The position numbers and the translations under genes are program-made. From Helichrysum umbraculigerum (Eukaryota; Streptophyta; Magnoliopsida; Asterales; Asteraceae), in NCBI GenBank assembly GCA_949592205.1, contig CATIUR010000005.1, forward strand, positions 132,362,277 through 132,426,276: DNA of 64,000 nt, given 5' to 3'. Of the stretch, positions 34,498 to 46,173 are shown piece after piece; position 1 is the stretch's first letter, and every line of letters starts with the position of its first letter. A model generated the notes under the pieces. That model was not told where the DNA came from. It did no database searches and was given only the letters and a program-made list of their open reading frames with translations.

Positions 34498-35904
34498 ATG
34501 TCTAACAGGAGAACAAGATGGGGTCAAACTTTGGGAAACCCGTTGGTTCGAGCTCATAGATATCTCACTTTTCATGGGTCGTATTCTGAGACCACCAGAT
34601 TTCAGTTTGGAGAGCGTCTGGCTTCTAATATTGGCCAGTCAATTGAGGTTTTTGATGCTGTTAACTGGAATGTTTTGGAGCATGTGATTGCCAGAGAGGG
34701 GTTCACTAATGGTGCTGAGGCTATTAGGAATTTACTTGCTATTCCATATGTACTTAAGGATGGAAACATTGGATTTGTTTCCTATGCTTAGTCTCGGTTA
34801 TTCAGTATCAGGGAGGATATTTACAGAGAGCTAGTTGTTGAGTTTTATAGCACCTTTAGGTTTGAGTCCAGGTCGACTCAATGGACTGAGAACTCCATTT
34901 TCTTCCAGCTAGGAGGACAGCCTAGACAGATGACTTTGGTTCAGTTTGCTTTGGGGCTGGGGCTTTATGAGCCCAACGAGTTGGATAATCCTCACTTTTT
35001 AAACCACATTTCTGCAGGTGCTGTGAAGAAGCTCACCGACTTGGAAGTTGAGCAGGAGTGGCAGTTTATTGCCCAAGGTAATTATGGCAGTTCGACACCT
35101 TCTTACACGCGTATTCGAGATCCTCGTCATCGACTCATTCACAGATTGTTGACTTACACCATCGTTGGTCGCAAGGAGGGGCCTGAGAAAGTTTCTAGAC
35201 CTGACTTGTTTTATTTGAGCTCGATTATCAGGAAGAGGTTAGTGAATGTACCTTGGAGGTTGGCGAAGTGGATGTCGAAGAGAGCTACTGGTACTAGAGA
35301 TGGGAGTAGTTTGTGTGGAGGTCACTTTGTTACACGGTTGGCTAGATATTTTGGGTTGGCTACTCAGGATGAGATGGGGTCATGCACGATTGTTCAGCCT
35401 AGCATGGGTTGGTTGACTGCACGCCGGTTGGAGGCGTTTGCTCTTATTGAGCCATGCATTACTTATGATGGTCCTGCGGATATGTATTACTGGGTTCCGA
35501 TTACTCCGGTAGGACAGACTTTGCAGTCGAGGCAGGCTAGAGCTTGAGGAGATACGAGTGGCAGTGATAGAGGTCGAGGTATGGCACGAGGCCGTAACAG
35601 TGGTTATGCTACAGAGTTTGATCAGCTATCTCAGTAGTTGCACCAGATGGAGTTACACCAGACTCAGAGGTTTGATCAGATAGATCTTATGCAGAGACAA
35701 CATTTTCATCAGACCAGTGCACACTTGGACTACCAGGATGGCTTGTTTGAGCAGCTGTTTGGTCAGTTTCCTTCTGGACCAGAGTATCAGCCATTCCAGT
35801 ACCAGATGCCACCAGAGTTCATGCCACGACCACCACCACCACAGCCAGAGTATGGAGAGCCTTCTCACCAGTACCGGTACCATCAGGATGATGACAGTGA
35901 TTAG
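34498..35904 (+). pseudogene. ORF-b of F, ATHILA ORF1-like protein, three nonsense codons
   Basis: The start is ATG at 34498 (MSNRRTRWGQ), right after the acceptor. The frame is continuous to 35904 except for TAG 34789-34791, TGA 35545-35547 and TAG 35635-35637, all explicable as C-to-T changes in CAG or CGA codons. The core (about residues 25-350) has EDIYRELVVEF, VKKLTDLEVEQEWQF and VGRKEGPEKVSRPDLFYLSS, and resembles the plant ATHILA ORF-1 family. The tail is Gln-, His- and Pro-rich with an acidic end (YHQDDDSD). It matches ORF-b of E at EDIYRELV-x-EF. Function is unknown for the family; a structural or envelope-like role has been proposed from position only. Confidence 0.8.
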
Positions 35905-36279
35905 GATGATGTTCATCCTAAGTGGTTTATGATTCCAAACACTATTATTATTATTATTATTTTATTATTATTATTATGACTGTTTTTATTTGAAGGATTT
36001 ATTAATTGTGTTGTGGATTTGTAGTTTTAGGATTTGGTTGTGTTTATTAATTAGGATGTTTAAATCTGGTATTGTTTAATTCTGTTTGTTGATTGTTCCC
36101 TCAGAATTGTGTTGTGAGTACGTGTTATGCTGGCAGTAAGTTCAGCGCAACAAATTGAATCGAGAGGATGTGGGAAATTCATATCATCCTTGTTATACTC
36201 ATTAAACTGCACATTATTCCAGTGGAGTTTTTCTGTTCTAAGTTCTTTTCTCTTTTTCCCGTTTTAGTATTTCATTATT

Positions 36280-36321
36280 TGTACAATGAGGGCATTGTAC
36301 ATCTTTAAGTGGGGGATGGGA
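36280..36321 (+). other. Internal stem-loop plus PPT-like tract of F
   Basis: A perfect 8-bp stem, TGTACAAT / ATTGTACA, closes a 6-nt loop (GAGGGC) at 36280-36301. AAGTGGGGGATGGGA follows at 36307. The cassette mirrors the 3' terminal stem-loop and PPT of the same element. Confidence 0.75.
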
Positions 36322-37375
36322 GAGAAAAGAGTGAAGTTTCCACATAATTGTCCAGTTAATTAGTAGATAATTTTGTAATTTGGTTAACTTTTATTTTATT
36401 AAGATAAGTAACTAAAAGGTTATAACTTGCCTGTTTTTCAACCAAATTTTTGATTTTAAATTTTGTTTTCTAGAGATAATTATTTTGTATCTATGTAGGT
36501 TATTTTGAAAAATGTTCTACACTTTTAAATTAAATATTAAATTGTGAAAAATGTTATTTAGCTTCATTATATGATGTATTGATAGGCAATTTATATGAGA
36601 ATTTTTGAGCTTTTAAGAAATGGAATTAATGAGTAGATATTACCTTTTAGATGAACTTTAGCTGTGTATGACGTATGTCTTAATTTTCATATGAGTAATA
36701 TGCGATATGCCATAATTTTGGAATTTAATTAATATCATTTGGGGATATACTGGGTGTTGTTTCATCTGTTGTACGAAAGTACAGACCTGGTCTCCGTCAG
36801 TATATTTAATGAAAAACAGCAAAAAGAGTTTAAACGAACTCTAGATTTTAAAATGTAGTCAAATTATGTTGCTTTGTTGTACTAAGGTACAGACCTGCCA
36901 CCAATGGTTTGACTAAAAACATTATTGTTAAACTAAAATCAAGTTATGTTGCTTTGTTGTGTTGAGGTACAGACCTGTCACCTCTGTCTTGATTTGAAAA
37001 ATGATTGTTTTGATTAAATTTCAAGATATGTAATATTGGCATATTATGAGTATGAAAGTATATAGTTTTTGGGAGTTTAAGAAAATATCTACATGAATAA
37101 TAATAAGTCGAGCTCAGTTATTTAAATATAAATTGTTTAAGTGGATAACAATATCAGTAATCATTGTGAACTAATTAATGTTTAAAGAATAATAACTTCA
37201 TGTGTAGATCATTTTTGGTAATTTTGTAGTTTCTTAATTTTTGTCTTTAGAATTAACAGATTTTAAATTTAAACATTTGAGTTGAAGATGGGTGATGTTG
37301 TGTAATTCCTTTGTTAGTTATTTAGATTAATGGGGATGACTGTTTTCTTTAGAAATTGATTTTTGAATCGATAGT

Positions 37376-37412
37376 CTACTTGAGGACAAGTAGGATTCAA
37401 GTGGGGGATGTT
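37376..37412 (+). other. 3' terminal stem-loop and PPT of F
   Basis: CTACTTG-AGGA-CAAGTAG (37376-37393) is followed 5 nt later by the PPT AAGTGGGGGATGTT (37399-37412), which touches the LTR. Confidence 0.85.
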
Positions 37413-38798
37413 TGATAAACGCTCAAAAGTACTATATTTTAGTAGTATTTTACATCTATTCTTGAATGTTTTTATTGCATTTTATTAAGAATAGATATTA
37501 ATTTCGTTCATATTTGCAATTAGATGTGGAAATGGATCGTTTATGAAGAAAGGAATGGAAAACAGTCAATAAACAAGCTAAATGATACATAGTTGAAGAA
37601 TAAAGTGAAGCCGAAATCGAAGAAATGAAGAAATGAAGAAAAGTCAAGAAACCGGCTGGAAATCCTATCCATACGCCGTATGGAAATCCATACGCCGTAT
37701 GGATTGTGGCGCAGGAAGCCCAGGTTACGCGGACTTGGGCTGGGCTTGAAATCAATCCAAACGCCGTATGGAAATCCATACGCCGTATGGATCAAAAACC
37801 ACAGAAGTATAAAATCGCGAAAAAACCCTTAAACGATAGTTTTTCTCTGTTTTTCGTATTTTAATTATTTCCAGACGACTTTAGGGTTTTTATTTCGTAA
37901 ATTAGGGTTATTTTGGAGGTACGAAGGGTGAAGATCGAGGATAGTTCATATAAATCCTTCGTAGTTCATCGTTATTGATTCGGCATACTTTCGTTTCTTT
38001 ATTTCATTGAAGAATTTGATTTATTTGAATCTGATGTATATTGTTTTCATGATGAATTGAATATCCAAAGTGATTGTGTAGTTGATTGAACTTAGATTAT
38101 GATTATTGAACGATTATAATTGCGTATTGACTAAGTTATTTAATTGAAAACGGTTATATTACTCGTGAATCCTTGTTTATTGGTGACTAGTTATTATTGT
38201 TGCTCAACGTGGTTGATAATATTATTGAGATTGAGTTCCTTTAATGTTATGAATTATTGATGATTAGAATCTAGGTTTTGATGATAGGTTGAGTATACGA
38301 TAATTATCTACTTTAAAATGAACGAGACAATAAGTAATTATTGGGTATTGTTGAGTCATACCAATAGAGTTAATTATAATTAGTTGTGAATGTTTAAAGC
38401 ATGATTTAGGGAAAGGCACACAATTGACTGATCATCTTGTGACATTGGAACCAGTGTTTAATGTTGGACCCTAGATTTTAGGAATTAGTTGGACCCGAAC
38501 CGTTGGTTAATTCACATTCAATTTAATATCATTGAAGAATTTGGTGTTAAGTTGATTTAGAAGAATCACAATTAGATAATCAATACGTAATGAATCGGGA
38601 AATATGAATCTGAGTGAAAATAATTATACAATTACTTATTCCTTCCATTTAGTATTTATTATTATTTATTTATTGTTTTAAATTCCGTTTTTATTTAAGT
38701 TTAATTGTTTTAAATTAATGTTTTCTAAACAAATGTTCGAACGGAACTAAAATGCCCCCCTTTATTTACTGTTTTCTAGTTGATTGTTAATTACTATT

Positions 38799-41302
38799 TG
38801 TAACACCCGCCAAATTAGAACTAGTATTTAGTGCCTAATCAGATGTTAATACATGTAATTAGTTCCTTGTTAGGCTAATTAATGTATCGAATTATATATA
38901 TTGTTGAATATATACGAAAATGCGATTTGGTTAAATCGTACGCAATTTAAATCGAATGTATTTCGATTCAATTTAATACGGACGTTGGTGACAAATTTTA
39001 TTAAATAACGGGTTATGTCAAAAATATTATTATAATAATATTTCGTATTCATTCGTATCGTACAATCAGAAAGTTACAAAATTTAAAATGTAAAACGCGC
39101 AAACTAAATAAACCAACTTACATTTATAACTCAAACGTAATCTTATTTGTAAAATAATTAAATAAAATATCGCGTAATAATTTGTATTTAAAATGTACTT
39201 ATTAATATTTAAAATGATTAATTAACGTTTAAACGACGGAGCAAACGAACACCGCACGGAGAGCGGGGATTGGAAGTTGGAGGTTAACACCCCCAACTCC
39301 CTCCTTTTTTCTTTCATTTTCTTCTTTCCCTTTCTATCTCTTTCTCTTTTTCTCTCAAATCTCACCAACCACACCACCTCCTAAAAACGCACTAAATCGC
39401 AAAATAAACATATCAAACGACTTCGGATCTTCAAGATTTTTAGAGATTCACGACCACCGCGACACGATCTATCATCCTATCTTTTCGGATTTTTAATCCG
39501 ACACCTTGTAAGTTTCTGACAATTCCCGAAATCTCTCGTTTTTAAATGTTTTCACTTGTTAGTAGTTTGTAACAACTTATAATGTCCCTATAAGGGTTGG
39601 GTAAAAGTTTTGGACCGAACGGAAACCGAAAAACTCGTTTTCGACACATTTTCCGGCCAACAGACCGCTACGTCGCATTTGGCCCAGAATTTATGCGACG
39701 TCAGCTTCTACGTCGCAAAACCCCTCGTGACGTCGCATAGTGCGACGTCAGTCACAACGTCGCATTAAATTGCGACGTCGCATATAGCGACGTCAGCCTT
39801 AACGTCGCCAATACCTCGCCACGTCGCACTTAGCGACGCAAGCCCCTACGTCGCAGAAATCACCTACGTCGCATTAGCGACGCAGCACCCTACGTCGCAT
39901 TAAATTGCGAAACGTCGCCTTTAGCGACGTCATACTCAACGTCGCAGTCCTACCTGCGACGTCGAACCCAACGTCGCACAAACCAGAACCTCAAAAACAC
40001 AGATTTTACTAAGTGTCGAGACTCGAAATTTATCACTCGATTTTACCCAAATTCAGATCCAGATGCGTTTTTCGTCAAAGCAATATAGTAGAAATAAAAA
40101 TTTTCCAAGCTGACCTGGCAGCTCGACCCCAGCCAGGGGCTCTGCCCCTTGGACCCCGCCAGGGGCGCTGCCCCCGGACCCCCGTACTTAGATTCCGTAA
40201 CGGCTTCTAAAACACAATCAAAACACATTTTTCAAGTAAGACGCCACGAAATCAAAATAATAATAGTTGAGATTATTATTACAAATCCGTCACCAACGGG
40301 CCGTACACTTTTCAAATACTTAAACTTATCAACCAAATAGTGGAAATTTGGACATTATAGTTGAACGAACAACTACAAGGGTGATCTTTTGAGATACCCA
40401 ATCATGATTATAACCATCGCGTGTCGTGGGCACCCTCAGGTTACAAGTCTTTGGACTTCATACTCGGCTAATCAACTTACGTTTGTTTAAACGTTTTCAG
40501 ACTCAGGTGAGTCTCATAGCCCCTCTTTTACTGTTTTACTCAGGGGTGTGATATACTGCTCAACTTTTAACATGTGAACGCAAGTACCAACTTTTCATAT
40601 ACTACATGAGTTTTTCGAAACTAATCATTTTAAAGTCCTCCGTCAGCATAGTTGTTAATACGTTGTAGCGTGAATATTAGTATATGGTACCATATAGGAT
40701 TGACCCTCCTCGTTCGGGTTAGCAAGCACTAACCGGGTAAACGGACGTACTAATATTTGGGAAGACGAATGTTGATTAGGCATTCGTGGAGGCACCTCGC
40801 CCGGAATTCTCTATAGGGGACCCGGCCCTCGAGTTAAGCTCAACTATGTGCTCATGGCTGTATACACGATGATTATCATTAAATTGCTGGATGCAATTCA
40901 TTATTAAATTGCTGGATGCAATTCATTTTTAAATCTTGCGGTTCATACGATATTACTTGATTTCAAACCTGTGAGCTCACCAGCTTTATAGCTGACCTTT
41001 TAGCATATATCGCAGGTACCCAGCAGTAGGATGTTTCTGCTTCAGGATTTAGCTCGAGTCAGCATACAGACGATTGAGATTTTCTTGCATTAGTATATTT
41101 TGTATAAGTACTTATGTACTGAAATCTCATTTTATTTAACTCGAGCTATGTAAAGCTTTAAATGTTGTAAACATTTCAGTTATCAATATATTTTGTTAAA
41201 ACGACGCATATAGAGTCGTTTGCTATTTATCTTTGTGCTTTGTTATTGATTAGTAACACCCAAATCAAGCTTCCGCAAATCATCAAATTTGGGGGTGTTA
41301 CA
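38799..41302 (+). mobile_element. Solo LTR I nested in F 3' LTR (Tekay-like)
   Basis: It is 2504 bp, TGTAACACCCGCC...GGGGGTGTTACA, with CTATT duplicated at 38794-38798 and 41303-41307. It is clearly related to the LTR of B: the same CCTGTGAGCTCACCAGC block, donor-like CCTTGTAAGTTTC at 39508, acceptor-like TATCGCAG ending at 41015, TACGTCGCA array and GC-hairpin array. It is solo, with no internal region. Confidence 0.93.
39669..39979. repeat. TACGTCGCA array in solo LTR I
   Basis: About 25 half-sites of TACGTCGCA / TGCGACG are packed in 310 bp. The array is longer and ordered differently from that of B, although the flanks align well. It starts 160 bp after the donor-like site, the same distance as in B. 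Confidence 0.85.
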
Positions 41303-41458
41303 CTATTTATAATAAATCTGCCGTTCCCTGTGTTCGAATCTGACTTACCGAATCTATATTTACAATTGATCGGGTATTCTTGCCTGGTTGCTTGAAAGTA
41401 TTTATTAGGTATTTCTATTTATAAATTATAAAACAAGACGCGCTTTCATAGCACATCA

Positions 41459-43405
41459 GCCATCCGAAGTTTTCTAGGTCACGCCGGATTCTACCGTCGC
41501 TTTATTAAAGATTTCTCTAAGATCTCTCGACCTATGACTCATCTTCTCGAAAAAGATACTCCGTTTGACTTTACAGATGAATGTCTCAAAGCTTTTAACT
41601 ACCTTAAGGATCAGCTAGTACATGCACCGATCATGGTTGCCCCCGATTGGAGTCTTCCATTTGAAATCATGTGCGATGCCAGTGATTTCGCTGTTGGAGC
41701 TGTACTGGGACAGCGGAAGGAAAAACACTTTCAACCAATATACTACGCTAGCAAAACGCTCACAGATGCTCAAGAAAACTACACCACTACAGAAAAGGAG
41801 CTGCTTGCGGTAGTATTTGCTTTTGATAAATTTCGTTCTTATCTAATCTTGTCCAAAACTATTGTCTATACAGATCACTCCGCTTTGAAATACCTTTTCA
41901 AGAAGCAAGATGCTAAACCGCGCCTTCTACGATGGATTCTACTCCTACAAGAATTTGATATTGAGATTAAAGATAAGAAAGGAGCAGAAAACGTCGCGGC
42001 CGATCCTCTTAGCCGATTGGAAAATCCATCAATGGAGAAGTTGCACGAGAACGATATTCAAGATCAGTTCCCCGAAGAACAACTCATGACTATAGGAGGC
42101 TACCAACAAGGGTCACAGTTCACACACAACCCTTGGTATGCCGACTTCGCCAATTATCTGGTAGGAAACATCGTACCAAAAGGAATGCCAACTTCTCATA
42201 AACGAAAATTCTTCCGAGATGTCAAGAACTATTATTGGAACGATCCTTATCTCTTTAAGGTTTGTCCCGATCAACTTATTCGAAGATGCGTCGATGGGAA
42301 GGAGGCAGAACTGATTCTACACCAGAGCCACCACGGACCTACTGGAGGACACCATGGCAACAAAATGACTGCACGAAAGGTTTACGATGCCGGCTTTTAT
42401 TGGCCAACCATATTTCGAGACGCTTGCGACCTGGTGAAGCGCTGTGATATTTGCCAAAGGCAAGGCAATATCTCAGCCCGAAACGAAATGCCACTTACTA
42501 ATATCCAGGCCGTGGAGATCTTTGATATCTGGGGATTAGATTTTATGAGACCATTCCCTAAGTCTAACGGTAAAGAGTACATCTTAGTCGCAGTTGACTA
42601 CGTCTCCAGATGGGCCGAAGCTCAAGCTTTTCCGACCAACGATTCGAAAGTAGTAACCCAATTCCTCAAAAAGTTGTTCAGTCGATTTGGAACTCCTAGA
42701 GTTATAATCAGTGACCATGGCACGCATTTCTGCAATACTCAATTCATGCGAGTGCTGCAGCAGTATGGTGTCACTCACAAAACTTCGACGGCTTACCATC
42801 CATAAACAAATGGGCAAGCTGAAGTGACAAATCGGGCTTTGAAAAGGATATTGGAATGAACTGTCGGAAATCACGGGCATAGGTGGGCCGAAAAATTAGA
42901 CGATGCGTTGTGGGCATTCAGAACTGCCTACAAAACACCATTAGGAACCACACTGTATCGACTAGTCTACGGAAAGGCGTGTCACCTTCCAATTGAGTTG
43001 GAATATCGGGCGTACTGGGCATTAAAACATTGCAACTTGGAAATTTCAGCAGCTGGAGAACAACGGAGAATGCAATTGAATGAGTTAGCAGAACTAAGAG
43101 ACCAAGCGTACGACAGTTCGCTAAGCTTCAAAGAAAGAACTAAAAGGGTCCACGACGCTAAGTTAAAGCCCTCTAGGTTCAAACAAGGAGATAAAGAGCT
43201 GCTCTTCAATTCGCGATTCAAGAAATTCTCCGGTAAATTCAAAAGTAGGTGGAGCGGACCATTCACGATCTCAAAGGTATTTCCCTATGGCGCAATCGAA
43301 CTTGAAGCTCCAGAAGGTAATTTTAAGGTTAATGGTCATCGCTTAAAACATTATGTTGAAGACTTTCCCATCAGGGAAGACATCTTCATCTTTGAACCTC
43401 CATGA
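41459..43405 (+). pseudogene. pol: RNase H-integrase part of D pol, with two nonsense codons
   Basis: It continues D pol from the far side of element F. RNase H: MCDASDFAVGAVLGQ, TEKELLAVVFA and YTDHSALKYL. Integrase: an HHCC finger (HQSHHGP...CDICQRQG), then the catalytic triad in WGLDFMRPFP, IISDHGTHF and GQAEVTNRALKR. A SGPF motif and GHRLKHYVED follow near the C-terminus. Stops: TAA 42803-42805, where relatives have YHPQTNGQ, and TGA 42857-42859. No frameshift is seen to 43405. Both stops fit C-to-T changes. Confidence 0.92.
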
Positions 43406-43457
43406 GTCTTCAAGAAAGGTACAAAGAGTCAAGCTAGTGACTCGTAAAACAAGCGCT

Positions 43458-43475
43458 CTTGGGAGGCACCCCAAG
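43458..43475 (+). other. Post-pol stem-loop of D
   Basis: CTTGGG-AGGCAC-CCCAAG lies 53 nt after pol, next to AAGCGCT. E has the same feature at 56324-56341 as ATTGGG / CCCAAT with the same flank, so the outer base pair has changed on both sides. Confidence 0.7.
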
Positions 43476-43738
43476 CTTATCTTTACTTTTCTGTCAAATT
43501 TTTACTTCTTAGTTTATTTTTGTTAAGTATGATTATCTCTAATGAAATTTCAGGATTTGCTACTTATCTGACTACAAACTTCAAATTTTTACAAAATCAG
43601 AGATAAGTTTTAAAAAAATGCAAATGCCAGAACTCTGATAACAGAAATCTTTATAAAACATCTTCGCACTGTCATCAGATCTCTGTGCATTTGTATTTAT
43701 CATTTTATGCATTACCTGTTTATTTTGTTTATTTCAGG

Positions 43739-44398
43739 ATGGATAGCTCCAGTGACACCAGAGAGATCATAGCTGAGATACCACCGAGACGTCGCAGAGA
43801 TCGCAGACGAGGACGTAAAGCACGCAGGACCATGCCCACTATTCGCGAGGAGGACCTTACTGATGTCCCGATCACTCATGAGGAGCCATCCGCTGAGAGA
43901 CCCCCATCACATGTTCACCAGTCAGCTCCCATACCCACTCTTGAGTATGGGATTACACTAGCTGACCCGGTTGCAGCCTGGGCCCTCTTTTGGACACTCC
44001 ACCTTCAGCATGACATCATGTCCACCCTCTATGTGCATGTAGGGCTTCCGAGGCCCTCTGACTGTCCGTTCCATCTTGGTCCGGACCCGGGACCGTCTCG
44101 CCCGCCCTGGTCATTCTTCCCTCCTGCTGGACCGTTCGCTGCTGGACCTTCCACTGCTCCACCTGCTGCTGTTGATCCTACCATGTCATCAGGGAGTGCA
44201 TCAGCAGAGCCTTCACTTACTGAGCAGTTGATGGCTGTGTTGGATGTCTTTAGCCCACCTCACGCTCATGCTTCTGCTGGCATTACTGAGCCGAGCATGG
44301 ATACGATGAAGGAGCCTGCACCATCACCCACCTCAGTCCTTGCTGCTGCTATTGCTGCCTTCGATCCTGACAGCGATGATCTACTAGATGACTTTTAG
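43739..44398 (+). CDS. Third ORF of D, Pro-rich nuclear-type protein
   Basis: The start MDSSSDTREI at 43739 directly follows a strong acceptor (TTTGTTTATTTCAG|G), so it is probably expressed from a spliced RNA; the upstream in-frame ATG at 43685 lies in intron-like sequence. The protein has 219 residues: an N-terminal basic cluster (PPRRRRDRRRGRKARR, nuclear-signal-like), then a Pro/Ala-rich region and an acidic end (DSDDLLDDF). The segment FWTLHLQHDIMSTLYVHVGLPRP resembles WTFHALQVRHAHDINVARKFGLPIP in the tail of ORF-b of E. It may be a shortened ORF-b without the ATHILA core. The gene occupies the env-like position of Athila. It is uninterrupted, unlike gag-pol of the same element. Confidence 0.65.
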   Translation: MDSSSDTREIIAEIPPRRRRDRRRGRKARRTMPTIREEDLTDVPITHEEPSAERPPSHVHQSAPIPTLEYGITLADPVAAWALFWTLHLQHDIMSTLYVHVGLPRPSDCPFHLGPDPGPSRPPWSFFPPAGPFAAGPSTAPPAAVDPTMSSGSASAEPSLTEQLMAVLDVFSPPHAHASAGITEPSMDTMKEPAPSPTSVLAAAIAAFDPDSDDLLDDF

Positions 44399-46173
44399 TT
44401 TATTTATTTTATTTGCCTTATTTCAGTACTTAGATTTTTATAACTCTTTGTTATTTTCGAGATATGATATTGTGTTGATGTTTATTGCAGAATTTAGCTT
44501 TTTGTGGAATGGATAATCTTACACGAGACTGGTCCTCCAATCCAGCAAATCACACGCACTATTTCTACACTAATCTGGTCCTGTCCAGTAAACAGAATGG
44601 GGAGTACTTTAAACCTTTCTCCGTTCTTGATGATTCTATAATTACTTAAGTTTATGTGTTATAATCTATGCCATATCCTAACTTATCACTAAGTGTGGGA
44701 TTCCAGCCCAATTCAACACTTAGGAAACATTTTCTTACATGTTCAAACTCTAAGTGTCGGATTTTAGTCGTAAAATCTCAACTCAAGAGAACATTAGGGA
44801 CAATGTTCCTCTAAGTGTGGGATGGTAGGTATGGAATACCTTGGATAAACGATTTTTACGTCTACCTGGTATATCTCATAAAATGTTCCCTAAAATTTTT
44901 CAAATTTTTTTTTAAAAAAATACTTTTCAATAAAAACTAAAATATGAGCTAAATCTTGCGATTAACTCTAAATTTTTGAGTTTTGGTATGCCTGAAAGAA
45001 ATTATTTTCAAAATATGAGGAAAATATTTCAAAAACTTAAGGAAATTAAGGTAGAAATTTCCTAAGCAAGAAACGACAATCTAAGAGGGGCATCGCATGA
45101 CTAGGCACATACAACCCAAATTTGCAGTGAGGTTTTGAGCCTTAAAAGCATTCATTTTTTAATGCTACATTGTTCATTTCTTGTGTGTGCCGATGCATGT
45201 ATCTCTGAATTAGAACTTGCTCTTGACATACGCTTCGAGACCACATTGGTGTGTACCGTACGTGGTATAGGCGCAATTAGATGACCTTGACATTCCTTAG
45301 GATTTGAACCCCTTTTTAGCCTTCTCATTCAAGCCCAAAACCCTTCCGATACTCATTTTTAGTATCGATGATCCGCCTAGAAAACCCTGTTGAGCCTAAA
45401 CCTTTTCATTTCTTCAAAAACCCTAATCATAAACCTACTTTCCCAAATTCCCAAAACCTTATCTTAGAATTTCTGAGGTTATGAAAAACATCTTGAAGAA
45501 TATCCAACTCGATTATCCTACTCGTTCGTGTTCTCCAAAAAGAATCAAACCTCTCTAAAAGTGCGGGAAAATTAGCACACAAGAGAGACAAGAGAACAAC
45601 GGTGCGGGAAAATTAGCACCCAAAGAAAAGACTCGAATTGATCAAGATAAGAGAAAGGATTTCTGAAGGAGAAAAAAGAAAAGAAATTATCCTCGGAAGT
45701 TCTCTAACAAAGAAATTCTGAAGAAGAAAAGAAAATAAAAAGCAGAAAAAGAAAAGAAAAGAAAATAAAGCTCAATAAGCTTCAAAGTATCAACCATTCA
45801 AAGGGAGATCCGATAGAAGACGAGTAGCTACTTCATCCGTTCTACAAATAAGTTTTTCATGATTCTTGGAAAGCCTGAGCTAAGCAACACCCTTACAAAC
45901 CAAAAATTCCCTTATCCATACCCCTTAACCCTCACAAAACGTTACAACCCCCGAATGTCTTGGGATAATTAGCGCCGTTCTCACCGAAGTGGTGGAGATC
46001 CGATTCTCGATCAAGCCTATGTCGATGAGTACTGCATGACTGGCTTTATGAGCGATTTCGTTTGAACTAGATTGATAGGAAACCCGATACACTATTGAGT
46101 GAATTGAGTGACCACCTTATGTGAGATCGCCTAGTCATGTATACTCCGAGATCACGAGAGTTTGAAGTATGCC
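44399..46173 (+). other. 3' non-coding region of D (first part)
   Basis: Repeated CTAAGTGTGGGAT-type tracts occur at about 44691, 44750 (mutated) and 44811. The region 45170-46160 is strongly similar, inverted, to 50990-52060 in E. A purine-rich stretch lies at 45650-45780. No convincing gene is present. E inserted at ATGCC (46169-46173). Confidence 0.7.
44789..44823 (+). other. Internal stem-loop plus PPT-like tract of D
   Basis: GAACATT / AATGTTC form a 7-bp stem around AGGGAC (44789-44808), followed by CTAAGTGTGGGAT. It is equivalent to the cassettes at 36280 (F) and 52400 (E). Confidence 0.8.

Larger units (their letters stand above)
29991..41458 (+). mobile_element. Element F: pol-less Athila-type element with two cargo genes
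   Basis: LTRs 29991-31547 and 37413-41458 start TGATAAACGCTC and end GCACATCA. GCCAT is duplicated at 29986-29990 and 41459-41463. PBS and PPT are present. Net length without solo LTR I is about 8.96 kb. The interior has no gag, protease, RT, RNase H or integrase; instead it has ORF-a (31914-33117) and ORF-b (34498-35904). It is therefore non-autonomous and must have been mobilised in trans. Both genes now carry stop codons. It sits in D's pol between RT and RNase H. Confidence 0.93.
37413..41458 (+). repeat. 3' LTR of F, split by solo LTR I
   Basis: It starts TGATAAACGC and ends CATAGCACATCA, then TSD GCCAT. It is interrupted at 38799-41302. The palindrome array is at 37679-37790, with one unit mutated to CCAAACGCCGTATGG. 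The minus-strand frames at 37498-37795 are repeat translations. Confidence 0.92.

Noticed and set aside
35653..35932. Frames opposite or offset to the end of ORF-b in F
   Set aside because: Shadows of the Gln/Pro-rich tail of ORF-b.
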